Made by a program: the position numbers and the translations under genes
The notes under the pieces: generated by a model
Databases searched by the model: none
What the model was told of the DNA's origin: nothing
The model's input: the letters and a program-made list of their open reading frames with translations, nothing else
Part shown: piece after piece, positions 1 through 7,715 of the stretch
Layout of the letters: each line of letters starts with the position of its first letter
Position numbering within the stretch: position 1 is the first letter of the stretch
Assembly (NCBI GenBank): GCA_964345075.1
Contig: CAYFPS010000032.1
Location: 1 to 24,882, forward strand
Origin: CAYFPS01 sp964345075
GTDB lineage: Bacteria > CAIWAD01
Direction: 5' to 3'
DNA: 24,882 nucleotides

Positions 1-127
1 AAGAAAACACGGCTCCCACTTCATGCCGATGTTCGGCATGAAGTGGACCGACACCATGTTCGACGCTACGCCCGCTTCCCGGGGTGATGGCACCGCCACC
101 CTTCTTTTTCGGCTATTAGCTATCTGC

Positions 128-190
128 TAACGCCTGACGCCTAACGCCTAACGCCTAACGCCTAACGCCTAACGCCTAACGCCTAACGCC
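128..190. repeat. Heptanucleotide tandem array, (TAACGCC)x9
   Basis: Nine contiguous 7-bp units. The second unit (135-141) is the variant TGACGCC and the other eight are identical TAACGCC. The array lies just downstream of the minus-strand lptD-like gene. The same heptads recur at 17404-17504 and, in reverse orientation, at 17235-17262. Heptanucleotide short tandem repeats are known in cyanobacteria (STRR sequences); the resemblance here is in unit length only. Confidence 0.95.
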
Positions 191-205
191 TCTCTGACTG
201 GCTTC

Positions 206-233
206 TGGCTACTGGTAACTGGCTACTGGTAAC
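206..233. repeat. Tandem 14-bp duplication (TGGCTACTGGTAAC x2)
   Basis: Two exact copies of a 14-mer that itself consists of two related heptads, TGGCTAC and TGGTAAC. It follows the TAACGCC array after a short spacer and ends 3 bp before the lptD-like stop codon. The 7-bp periodicity matches the neighbouring array although the sequence differs. Confidence 0.9.
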
Positions 234-236
234 TGC

Positions 237-2936
237 TCAGGGCAGATACGTATTCCTGCCCCGCCTTTTGTCCCACTTGAGATCTTCCAGCAGGTTACTC
301 TTGACGCGAATCAGCAGGTGGTATGAGCTGTCTTCAGGATCCCAGGTCAGAGCGCCTTCCCAGCAGTGCATGTCGCGATTGATGCGCAGGCTGCGGCTGC
401 CAAAGGTCTTTTCTTCCGGATTGTAGATCACGCTGCCAGAAACCGACCAGTTTGCGCTCATTTTGAGGCTGCCGTTGGCGCGCAGGCTGCTGCGCTTGGT
501 GTCCGCCATGTGGTCCATGCTCCAGGACCAGGAAAGCTGCAGGCTCCAGGGAATGCCACTTTGGAAGCTGCCGAACTCAGGCGCGAAACGATTCATCAAC
601 TCATCGTCGGCGCCATCCTGTTCAAAGAAGGCTTCGTCTTCGTCTTCTTCCGGCTCTTCAGCCTGCTGCAGGCTTCCACCCGTGCCGCCCTTCAATCCAA
701 GAGTGACATCGAATCCGCTACGGGTCAGGCGCGGCAGACGGCGACTTCCATCGGGTCCTTCCAGCCAGACATAGCGATTGTCAATTCGGCCAGCAGCCTC
801 GTCATAGTGGTAGGGCGAATGAGTCGTGCTGGCAGAAATACTAAGGGACTGCAGCATGCCCAGTCGAATGTTGGCCGCTCGCAGGGGATCCATCGACCAG
901 CTGCTGCTGATATCCGAAAGCTTCAGACTGTCTTTCAAGAGATCCAGGCTGGCCGAGCTGCTCAGATTTAAAAGGTCGCTGCGCAGGAACTGAACTTCAC
1001 CGGCTCCCAGACTGTCCCGGTCGCTCGGGGGGACTTTCCACTTGCTCTGAAAGAGCTGTCCCAGGCGCATGTTCAAGCGCAGGCTTTCCGAGCTTGGCGT
1101 GGAACCGTAAATCGATCCGCCGAAGCGGTCTAGACGGGCTTCCTGCCACTGACCTTCCGCATCCAGATAGCGTGCGCGCTGCACATAGCCCCAGCTCTCC
1201 TTTGAGAAGTCCGGCGTCCAGTTGAGTGTCATGGATGGACTAAGCACATGGCGCAGGGCTTCCAGCCTGCCAGCCTTCAGGTAAGCGACACCGTAAAGTT
1301 TGGTGGCTGCCGTCAGTCCGCTGGAGAAGGTCTGTCGAGCGGCAAATCCGCTTGTCTCTAGGGTGTCCAGCCCGCCCGCGCCGTCTTCCTTCAGCTCTTC
1401 TGTTTCCAGTACCCAGACCGAGGTGGCCGAGAGCGATGGTGTCAGCGAGAAGACGCCGAACTTGCCAGGAAAGGAAAGGCTTGCCGTATGCCGGGCACCG
1501 CGATCGCTCTCAGCGTCCATCAGGTCGAACTGCTTCATCGTGTACTGATTGCGCGCCTCGCTGGAAAGCCTGAGCGCCGCGCCACCCAGCCAGCTTGCCA
1601 GGGGACTGGCGCCGGGCACCGCCAGGAAGCCCAGCGGTTGATAGGTCGGGTAACTCAGGGTAAAGGCCGGCAACTGGCCACTGGTGCTTTCTTCCACCAG
1701 ATTCTGATTGCCGGTTGCGCCCAGGGACCACGTGAGCCCCTGCTCGGGAAAGCGCCCGGAGAGCTGGATGCTGGAGGTCAGGTTCTGGCGAATGGAGGTC
1801 GTGTAGTTGTCGCTCTTGTCCTTGTAGTAGTCATCGCTGGAGGCCATGGATACTTTGGCGCGCAGGCTGATATAGGGCGTAACTTCCTGATTGTGCGACC
1901 AGTGCAGGTCCCAGCCTTCACGATTGGTAGTGCGACTCAGATTGTAGGAGGCCGCCAGATTGCCCTTGTTACCACGATTTTTCACATAGCGCGTGAAGTT
2001 CTCAAAAAGCCAGTCGGGGCCGTTCTCCGCGTAACTCATGCGCAGCTGCGTGTCCCAGTACTGACTGGCCGCCCAGTACCAGCCCAGATGATCCAGCTTG
2101 CGTCCTTCGCGATCGGTTTCTCCATAGGAGGGCAGAATCAGTCCGCTGGCGCGCCCGCGCTTCAGGCTGAACATCGCCACGGGACTGTAAAGAGTAGGTA
2201 CCCGGCCGAAATGCAGCGTTACATCCTTGGCAAAGACCTTGTCCTTGAGCAGCATTTTCAGCTGTCTGGCCTGAAAGTGGAAATGGGGGCAGGATTCATC
2301 ACAAGTGGTGAAAACGGCATCGGCCACATGCAACTCGTCCTCATCCACCCGCTTGATGCGATCGCCGCCATAAAGGCTCTGGTCTTCGGCCGTGCGACCA
2401 GCCAGAATGTATCCCTGCCGGCTGTCCAGGTCCAGCCGCATGCTGGCGCCATAAAGGGTCTGGCTTCCATCGCTGAAACGCGGCCAGGCCTCGCTCTTTT
2501 CATCGTCACCTGATGAACGGGAAGGCGGGCCGCTGCTTGTCCGCTGTGATACAAGCTGCTGATCGGCTCCCAGCTCCAGACTTCCGCCGCAGCCGTCCTG
2601 CTGCCGGTCGAGGGCTTCCTGCGACCAGGCTTCCACTTCCTTTTCCTGCCAGTCCAGCACAATGGTCGGACTGGAAAGTTCCATGCCGATGAAGCTCATG
2701 CGGGCCGAACCCTGCATGTAGGAGCGGCGGCTATCCAGCGTCATCGAGAGGCTGTCCGCGCCGTAGACCAGCATGCTGTCCGCATGGGCCCGGTAGCCGC
2801 TGCCAGTCAGGTAATTGCCCGGGTTGAAGTTTGCCGCATCCAGTCGGGCGGAAGCCAGCAGGAAACCGGCCAGAAGTGCCGGCCTGATCAGCTGCCTGAG
2901 GGCAGGGAAGTGGAAGTGTGCATTCAGCAGGGGCAA
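237..2936 (-). CDS. lptD: LptD/OstA-like LPS-assembly outer-membrane protein
   Basis: The 899-residue product is probably an outer-membrane beta-barrel of the LptD family, which inserts lipopolysaccharide into the outer leaflet. Residues 1-34 look like a signal peptide (basic start, hydrophobic LLAGFLLAS, cleavage near DA-ANF). An N-terminal OstA-like jellyroll follows. Near residues 205-265 comes the family signature: a TTCDESCPHFHF cysteine segment, then VPTLYSPVAMFSLKRGRASG and LILPSYG. The rest is alternating aromatic/polar barrel sequence, with a late CW pair (Cys858) where LptD proteins carry conserved cysteines. An acidic run (EEPEEDEDEAFF) interrupts the barrel. The TTG start at 2934-2936 is preceded by GAGGAAA at good spacing and overlaps the end of the upstream cstA gene by 13 nt, so the two are probably co-transcribed. 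The barrel is divergent from enterobacterial LptD. The family call is firm; the exact LPS role is inferred. Confidence 0.78.
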   Translation of the reverse strand: MPLLNAHFHFPALRQLIRPALLAGFLLASARLDAANFNPGNYLTGSGYRAHADSMLVYGADSLSMTLDSRRSYMQGSARMSFIGMELSSPTIVLDWQEKEVEAWSQEALDRQQDGCGGSLELGADQQLVSQRTSSGPPSRSSGDDEKSEAWPRFSDGSQTLYGASMRLDLDSRQGYILAGRTAEDQSLYGGDRIKRVDEDELHVADAVFTTCDESCPHFHFQARQLKMLLKDKVFAKDVTLHFGRVPTLYSPVAMFSLKRGRASGLILPSYGETDREGRKLDHLGWYWAASQYWDTQLRMSYAENGPDWLFENFTRYVKNRGNKGNLAASYNLSRTTNREGWDLHWSHNQEVTPYISLRAKVSMASSDDYYKDKSDNYTTSIRQNLTSSIQLSGRFPEQGLTWSLGATGNQNLVEESTSGQLPAFTLSYPTYQPLGFLAVPGASPLASWLGGAALRLSSEARNQYTMKQFDLMDAESDRGARHTASLSFPGKFGVFSLTPSLSATSVWVLETEELKEDGAGGLDTLETSGFAARQTFSSGLTAATKLYGVAYLKAGRLEALRHVLSPSMTLNWTPDFSKESWGYVQRARYLDAEGQWQEARLDRFGGSIYGSTPSSESLRLNMRLGQLFQSKWKVPPSDRDSLGAGEVQFLRSDLLNLSSSASLDLLKDSLKLSDISSSWSMDPLRAANIRLGMLQSLSISASTTHSPYHYDEAAGRIDNRYVWLEGPDGSRRLPRLTRSGFDVTLGLKGGTGGSLQQAEEPEEDEDEAFFEQDGADDELMNRFAPEFGSFQSGIPWSLQLSWSWSMDHMADTKRSSLRANGSLKMSANWSVSGSVIYNPEEKTFGSRSLRINRDMHCWEGALTWDPEDSSYHLLIRVKSNLLEDLKWDKRRGRNTYLP

Positions 2937-4618
2937 TCCGGAATTTCCTCTTCCGTTTTGTCCAGTGGTGAAAGCTCAACCCGACGCGGGCCCTGCCGGA
3001 GGACCTTCCAGGCCTTAAGCGCCAGCACAATGGCCAACAGCAGCAGCAGAAGGGCAATCACAGCCAGCGCCCAGTGTCCTGCCACCGCATGGGTCTTCAG
3101 TTGTAAGACAAGCGCGCTGGTGGTAACGGCAAACATGAAGAACATGGGCAGCAGCACATACCAGGCCCGCCTGCTGCTGGCCACACTGCCAAGCCACACG
3201 GACAGGGTCAAAAGGGCGATGGTGGCGAGCAGCTGATTGGCCGCGCCGAAAAGGGGCCAGATGGTCTTGCCCGCATTGGAGAACAGGAGCAGGGCTCCGC
3301 CGCCGACGGTCAACAGCGTGGCGACATGCCGTTTGCGCAGCCAGACCTGATCGGGTAGCAGGGCTTCAGCCAGTTCTTCGAAGACAAAGCGGCCGACTCG
3401 CGTGGCCGTGTCCAGACTCGTCAGGGCAAAGGCGGAAACTGCCAGACTGATCAAGACCGTGCCGCTTGCCTCTGGTAGCCCAAAGGAGCTCATCAGCCCG
3501 GCCAATCCGCTGGAGAAGCGGGCAATGGCGTTACCGGCGTTCATGCCCTGCAGGTCGCCCAGACTCATGGAGCTGGCAACCACCACCAGAGCCACCACCG
3601 CCAGCAGGCTTTCAATCAGCATGCTGCCAAAGGTCACGGGTCTGGCATGACTTTCTTTGGAAAGCTGACGGGCTGTCGTTCCGGAGCTTACAAGCGAATG
3701 AAAGCCCGAAATGGCCCCACAGGCCACGGTTACAAAGAGGATGGGAAAGACGAAGCCCAGATCCGGACTGGAAAAACCGCCTATGGCCGGCAGGTGAAGT
3801 TCGGGCGCGGCCACGAAGATGCCCACCAGACCGCCAGCCATCATTGCGTAAAGCAGAAAGCTGTTGAGGTAATCGCGCGGCTGAAGCAGCAGATGAACGG
3901 GCGTGATGCTGGCAACGAAAATGTAACCAAGAATGACCCAGCGCCAGACGGTGATGGCCTCTTCCTTTCTGCCGGGCAGCAGGGCTGTCAGATCCAGTGG
4001 CCAGTGTTGTCCGCCCAGCAGAATGAGGAAAAGCAGCGCGACTCCAATCAGGCTAAGGGCTAACAGGCCCAGCTTGCCACTCTTCAGCAGAAAGCCAAAA
4101 GCCACGGCCAGCAGAATGAAACCAAGCGAGCTGGAGGCGGCTGCCGGCACGGCCGTAAAGGTTCCCGAGACCAGCATGGTGAAGACAGCCACTACCAGAA
4201 GCAGGGTCAGCCAGCTGTAGGCAAGAAAGAGCAGGCGTCCCGAATGACCGATGTAGGCTTCTATCAGGGTGCCGATGCTGCGTCCTTCATGGCGCAGGGA
4301 AGCGACCAGACTCAGGAAATCGTGCACGGCACCCATGAAGATGCCGCCGATCAGAATCCAGACAAGCACGGGCAACCAGCCGAAGCTGGCTGCCAGCACC
4401 GGACCGACAATCGGGGCAGCGCCGGCAATGGAGGCAAAGTGGTGACCCATCAGTACAGGCAGCGGCGCGGGAACAAAATCCACGCCGTCCTGCCGGGTGA
4501 TTGCAGGGGTTGGTCGGCGATCGTCCAGTTTAGAGAGGCGGGCCAGCCAGCCGCCGTAGACGAAATATCCCAGAGCAAGGGCGACCAGGCTGATCAGAAT
4601 CAGAAGACTACCATTCAT
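2924..4618 (-). CDS. cstA: CstA-family carbon starvation / peptide (pyruvate) transporter
   Basis: A 564-residue polytopic inner-membrane protein of the CstA family, whose members take up peptides or pyruvate when carbon is scarce. The N-terminal block is characteristic: a first membrane helix, YFVYGGWLARL, DFVPAPLPVLMGHHFASIAG, AAPIVGPVLAASFGWLPV, then GGIFMGAVHDFLSLVASLRH. About a dozen hydrophobic segments follow, with ACGAISGFHSLVSSGTTARQ and FGAANQLLATIAL typical of the family. It is shorter than E. coli CstA (about 700 residues) and resembles the compact form. I chose the ATG at 4616-4618 (MNGSLLILISL): 19 further codons are open upstream, but they encode an unlikely charged leader. No strong ribosome site precedes this ATG; a TATCTT 7 nt upstream could even give a near-leaderless transcript. 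It is divergent from the flagellar operon and overlaps the downstream lptD-like gene. Confidence 0.88.
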   Translation of the reverse strand: MNGSLLILISLVALALGYFVYGGWLARLSKLDDRRPTPAITRQDGVDFVPAPLPVLMGHHFASIAGAAPIVGPVLAASFGWLPVLVWILIGGIFMGAVHDFLSLVASLRHEGRSIGTLIEAYIGHSGRLLFLAYSWLTLLLVVAVFTMLVSGTFTAVPAAASSSLGFILLAVAFGFLLKSGKLGLLALSLIGVALLFLILLGGQHWPLDLTALLPGRKEEAITVWRWVILGYIFVASITPVHLLLQPRDYLNSFLLYAMMAGGLVGIFVAAPELHLPAIGGFSSPDLGFVFPILFVTVACGAISGFHSLVSSGTTARQLSKESHARPVTFGSMLIESLLAVVALVVVASSMSLGDLQGMNAGNAIARFSSGLAGLMSSFGLPEASGTVLISLAVSAFALTSLDTATRVGRFVFEELAEALLPDQVWLRKRHVATLLTVGGGALLLFSNAGKTIWPLFGAANQLLATIALLTLSVWLGSVASSRRAWYVLLPMFFMFAVTTSALVLQLKTHAVAGHWALAVIALLLLLLAIVLALKAWKVLRQGPRRVELSPLDKTEEEIPDCPC

Positions 4619-4698
4619 GGGCACCAAGATAGCATTGCGCGCCGGCTGTGAAGCCTGCCTTGGGCGCACCATCAAGCGGCAAGCTTTTCCCCTTTACT

Positions 4699-4715
4699 GA
4701 AAGGTGCTGCCTTTC
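4699..4715. promoter_or_regulatory. Palindrome, candidate enhancer-binding site
   Basis: GAAAGG-TGCTG-CCTTTC is a perfect 6-bp inverted repeat with a 5-bp centre. Its midpoint is about 107 bp upstream of the start predicted from the sigma-54 promoter at 4788-4802, the usual distance for a binding site of an NtrC-type activator such as FlgR or FleQ. It also lies upstream of cstA, so a role there is possible. The regulatory role is inferred from position and symmetry only. Confidence 0.35.
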
Positions 4716-4758
4716 TGCCGGAATCAGTTGAAAGCGCTAGTTGTTGACGTTCAATGGC

Positions 4759-4773
4759 TTCGCCTCTGGCGAA
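4759..4773. promoter_or_regulatory. Palindrome between enhancer region and sigma-54 promoter
   Basis: TTCGCC-TCT-GGCGAA is a perfect 6-bp inverted repeat with a 3-bp centre, about 48 bp upstream of the predicted transcription start. It could bind a dimeric regulator or an architectural protein in the loop region. No known consensus is matched. Confidence 0.3.
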
Positions 4774-4787
4774 AAGGACAGGCGCAA

Positions 4788-4802
4788 TGGCACGCGCTTT
4801 GC
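4788..4802 (+). promoter_or_regulatory. Sigma-54 (RpoN) promoter of the flagellar operon
   Basis: TGGCACG at -24, four bases, then TTGCC at -12. The invariant GG (4789-4790) and GC (4801-4802) are separated by exactly 10 bp, as the RpoN consensus TGGCACG-N4-TTGCW requires. Transcription would start near 4814, 20 nt before the flgB ATG at 4834. A TGGCAC/TTGC pair with this spacing directly upstream of a basal-body operon is strong evidence that flgB through flgE depend on sigma-54 and an NtrC-type activator, as in many non-enteric flagellar systems. Confidence 0.85.
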
Positions 4803-4833
4803 CCTTGTACCCGAGTGCAAAAAAGGCAAAGCG

Positions 4834-5253
4834 ATGAGCATTTCTGAGAAGCTTCTTTTCGAACGAACCATGCTGCCCATGATGCAGAGCAGTCTGGATG
4901 CCTACTCCTTAAGGCAGAAGGCCATCTCCAACAACATCGCCAATCTGGAAACCGAGGGCTACCAGCGTCGGGTTGTCGAATTTGAAGATCTGCTGGCCGA
5001 ATCCATTGCCGAAGAAGGCGAGCGCCTGGCACGCAGCCATCCGGACCACCTGCCACAGGCCGCCGAGCTGGGCACAGTCGAGCCCAGGCTGACGGTGGAT
5101 GAGTCCATGGAATACTTCAACGGTGTGAACAACATCGATGTGGACAGGGAAATGACCGAATTGGCCCGCGCCCAGCTCAGCTACCGTTTTGCCACCAGAC
5201 AGATTCGTCACTCAGTGGACCAGCTGCGTCTGGCCATTCGTGGAACCCGTTAG
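4834..5253 (+). CDS. flgB: Flagellar proximal rod protein FlgB
   Basis: A 139-residue rod subunit that helps build the periplasmic drive shaft on top of the MS ring. Near the N-terminus is the axial-protein motif of the rod/hook family (AYSLRQKAISNNIANLETEG, with NNIAN), and near the C-terminus the NNIDVDREMTELARAQLSYR helix typical of FlgB. An in-frame ATG-less extension exists upstream, but it would run through the sigma-54 promoter. The ATG at 4834 fits the family length, begins MSISEKLLFERTML and has AAGG upstream. It is the first gene of the operon, 9 nt before flgC. Confidence 0.95.
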   Translation: MSISEKLLFERTMLPMMQSSLDAYSLRQKAISNNIANLETEGYQRRVVEFEDLLAESIAEEGERLARSHPDHLPQAAELGTVEPRLTVDESMEYFNGVNNIDVDREMTELARAQLSYRFATRQIRHSVDQLRLAIRGTR

Positions 5254-5262
5254 GAGTAAGGC

Positions 5263-5763
5263 ATGAAGCTTGACGGCCCCAAGGCTTTTTACAATTTGGA
5301 CATCAGCCGCAGCGCCCTGCAGGCCCAGCGTCGCCGCATGGATGCGATCAGTGAGAATCTGGCCAATCTGAGCACGACGCGCGGCGCAAACGGTGGGCCC
5401 TACCGTCCCAAAACCGTCAGCATGCAGGAAGGCGATCTTGCCGCAGAATGGGTCAAGGTCGAGGGCGAACAGCCCAAGCGCATCTGGACGACTCACCCGC
5501 AGCATCTGGGTAGCGATACCGTCGAAGGTGATTCCTCGGAGCTGTCCGGCGTCAAGGCGGAAGTCAGTGTCAGCAATCGCCCGCCGCGCATGGAATATGA
5601 TCCGGATCACCCCGATGCTAACGAGGAAGGCTATGTGGCCTATCCGGACATCAATGTGGTTGAGGAAATGACACACCTGATCGCGGCTTCCCGCGCTTAC
5701 GAAGCCAACATTACAGCGCTGGCGGCGGCCAAGGACATGGCCACCCGCGCGCTGGACATCTAG
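5263..5763 (+). CDS. flgC: Flagellar proximal rod protein FlgC
   Basis: A 166-residue rod subunit, partner of FlgB. It carries the N-terminal family motif (FYNLDISRSALQAQRRRMDAISENLAN) and the C-terminal YVAYPDINVVEEMTHLIAASRAYEANI block that is diagnostic of FlgC. It is about 30 residues longer than enterobacterial FlgC; the extra length is a charged middle section (roughly residues 60-115). A GGAGT ribosome site precedes the ATG. It sits between flgB and fliE with short gaps. Confidence 0.95.
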   Translation: MKLDGPKAFYNLDISRSALQAQRRRMDAISENLANLSTTRGANGGPYRPKTVSMQEGDLAAEWVKVEGEQPKRIWTTHPQHLGSDTVEGDSSELSGVKAEVSVSNRPPRMEYDPDHPDANEEGYVAYPDINVVEEMTHLIAASRAYEANITALAAAKDMATRALDI

Positions 5764-5776
5764 GGAGAACTGAAGC

Positions 5777-6130
5777 ATGGCCGTGATCAGTCCCGTGGAT
5801 CGCCTGAATCAGCTGCTGGCCGACAAGCGTCTGGTCAGTCCCTCCATGCGTGAAAGCGCCCGGCAGGTGGAGCTGATGCGCGGCGCGGGGCCCACCGCCA
5901 GTGAAGCCACCCCTTCCTTCATGGAGACTTTGAAGGACAGCATCGGTGCCATAAACGAGCAGCAGCTTAAGGCCGATGAAATGGCCGCCCGCTTTGCCGC
6001 CGGGCAGGTCGAGGACATCCACGATGTGATGATCGCCATGGAAAAGGCCTCCCTTTCGTTTCAGTTCATGGTTGAAGTACGCAACAAGCTGCTGGAAGGC
6101 TACCAGGAGCTGATGAAGATGCAGGTCTAG
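5777..6130 (+). CDS. fliE: Flagellar hook-basal body adaptor FliE
   Basis: A 117-residue protein that links the MS ring to the proximal rod. The C-terminal half carries the family pattern: FMETLKDSIGAINEQQLKAD, then AAGQVEDIHDVMIAMEKASL, then SFQFMVEVRNKLLEGYQEL. The N-terminal 45 residues are less conserved, as usual. GGGAG lies just before the ATG. It is 13 nt after flgC and 10 nt before fliF, the normal basal-body order. Confidence 0.95.
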   Translation: MAVISPVDRLNQLLADKRLVSPSMRESARQVELMRGAGPTASEATPSFMETLKDSIGAINEQQLKADEMAARFAAGQVEDIHDVMIAMEKASLSFQFMVEVRNKLLEGYQELMKMQV

Positions 6131-6140
6131 GAGTCAGCCC

Positions 6141-7715
6141 ATGGGCGAATGGTTCTCATCGCTTGGTACACGCTTGAAGGAAGCCTGGGCCGGCCCGGGT
6201 CGCGGTCGGCTGATTGGCGGCGGCCTGATCGGACTTGTGGCCATCGGTCTTTTCGGCTGGATCTTCTGGTGGGCCGCGCAGCCGGACTGGGCTCCCCTTT
6301 ACAGCGGACTGGATGAAGTGGAAGCCGCGCGCGTAGTGGGCATTCTGGAACAGCAGCAGGTGCCCTTCCGTCTGACAGCCGGAGGCAGCTCGGTGGAAGT
6401 GCCCCGCCCGGAACTCTACAGGCTACGGGTCAAGCTGGCAGCCGAAGGCGGCCCCAAGCCGACGATTCCCGGTTACGAACTGCTCGACGAGCCCCGCATG
6501 GGCATGAGCGACCGCGAGCTCGAAATGAACCAGAAGCGAGCACTTGAAGGCGAGTTGGCGCGCACCCTTAGCGGACTGGAATGGGTGCACGGCGCAACCG
6601 TCCACCTGACTCAGCCCAAACCCTCGCTCTTCGAAGATGAAGAAGTGCCGGCCACCGCTTCTGTAACACTGGTCACCGATCCCAGCCACAGCATTCCCAA
6701 ACGCGAGGTGGATGGCGTGGTTGCCCTGGTTGCGGCCAGTGTCGAGGGCCTGCACCCCAGCCGTGTTACAGTGGTTGATTCGCGCGGCAAGCTTCTGACC
6801 GAGCCGATTGAGGAAGACGAGCTCTTTGGCCGTTCCAACAGGCAGATTGAGCTGACTCGCAAAATGGACGCCTACTTCAGTCGCAACGCGCAGGAAATGA
6901 TGGATCGCGTGCTGGGCGAAGGGCGCAGCGTGGTCAGGGTCAACACCAGTCTGGATTTCAGCTACCTCGAGCGCACCAGTCGCATGTTCGATCCCGAGCA
7001 GAAAATTGTGCGCAGCCAGGAGCGTGACGAGGAGTCCTCAACGGCCACGGACACAACCGCCTCGCAGCAGGAACGCAGCATTGTCAATTACGAGGTCAAC
7101 GAGATTCTCGAGCACAGCCGCGGACAGCAGGGCGCCATCAAGCGACTGAGCATTTCGCTGGTGGTGGACGGAACTTACGCCGAAATCGAGAATGAAGAAG
7201 GCGACCGTGTTACAAATTATCTGCCTCGCAGCGCGGCCGAGATGAATCAGTTCGAGGAAATCGTCAAGACCGCCGTAGGCTTTGATACCCAGCGTGGCGA
7301 TCAAATTCAGGCACACAATATTGCCTTCGATACATCCCAGCGCGAGGACACGGGCCGTGACATGCGCAATCAGCGCCTGCAGGAGATCGCCCTCGACTTT
7401 CTGCGGAAAGCGCTCTTCGTGGGCGGCATCATTGCCTTCCTGTTCCTGCTGCGCAGCACGCTGGGCATGGTCAACATTCGCATCTCGCAGGCCTTTGAGG
7501 ACAAGCGCGCCCTGATGCTGGCAGCTGCCAAGGGCGAGTCCGTGGAGGAAATTGAAGAGGAGCTGCCGTTGGCCATGGAGCTGGAAGCAGCGCGCACACC
7601 CGAGCAGCGGCAACTTTTAAAGGTCCACCGCAAGGTTTCGGAGTATTGCCGAGACAATCCGCAGGAAGCCGCGAAGATCCTTCGCGCCTGGTTGTATGAG
7701 GGTCGAAATGGCTGA
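6141..7715 (+). CDS. fliF: Flagellar MS-ring protein FliF
   Basis: This 524-residue inner-membrane protein oligomerises into the MS ring that houses the export gate and carries the rotor. A membrane helix at about residues 24-45 (GLIGLVAIGLFGWIFWW) is followed by the ring-building motif PLYSGLDEVEAARVVGILEQQ. A central periplasmic region with VTDPSHSIPKREVDGVVALVA comes next, then a second membrane helix near residues 419-438 (ALFVGGIIAFLFLL). The short cytoplasmic tail is the FliG-binding part in this family. The length is somewhat below the usual 550. The stop codon overlaps the fliG start by 8 nt. Confidence 0.96.
   Translation: MGEWFSSLGTRLKEAWAGPGRGRLIGGGLIGLVAIGLFGWIFWWAAQPDWAPLYSGLDEVEAARVVGILEQQQVPFRLTAGGSSVEVPRPELYRLRVKLAAEGGPKPTIPGYELLDEPRMGMSDRELEMNQKRALEGELARTLSGLEWVHGATVHLTQPKPSLFEDEEVPATASVTLVTDPSHSIPKREVDGVVALVAASVEGLHPSRVTVVDSRGKLLTEPIEEDELFGRSNRQIELTRKMDAYFSRNAQEMMDRVLGEGRSVVRVNTSLDFSYLERTSRMFDPEQKIVRSQERDEESSTATDTTASQQERSIVNYEVNEILEHSRGQQGAIKRLSISLVVDGTYAEIENEEGDRVTNYLPRSAAEMNQFEEIVKTAVGFDTQRGDQIQAHNIAFDTSQREDTGRDMRNQRLQEIALDFLRKALFVGGIIAFLFLLRSTLGMVNIRISQAFEDKRALMLAAAKGESVEEIEEELPLAMELEAARTPEQRQLLKVHRKVSEYCRDNPQEAAKILRAWLYEGRNG

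Larger units (their letters stand above)
1..236. other. Gene-free end region: hairpin, heptad repeats, possible gene end
   Basis: No confident gene is visible. One plus-strand frame is open from the window edge to a TAA at 128-130 and would read RKHGSHFMPMFGMKWTD and onward. It could be the last 42 codons of a gene cut by the window edge, but I do not recognise it, and a second frame is also open to a TGA at 85-87. A perfect 14-bp inverted repeat lies at 16-46, a TAACGCC array at 128-190 and a duplicated 14-mer at 206-233. The lptD-like gene on the minus strand ends at 237 with no obvious intrinsic terminator. Confidence 0.35.

Noticed and set aside
128..190. Possible CRISPR array
   Set aside because: The repeats are 7 bp, contiguous and without spacers; no cas genes are nearby.
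1488..2513. Plus-strand open frame of 341 codons opposite the lptD-like gene
   Set aside because: Antisense shadow; low-complexity Ala/Gly/Gln composition and no family resemblance, whereas the minus-strand frame has LptD signatures.
4619..4675. N-terminal extension of the CstA-like protein
   Set aside because: The extra 19 residues are polar and basic, precede a normal first membrane helix, and relatives begin at the MNGS-type start.
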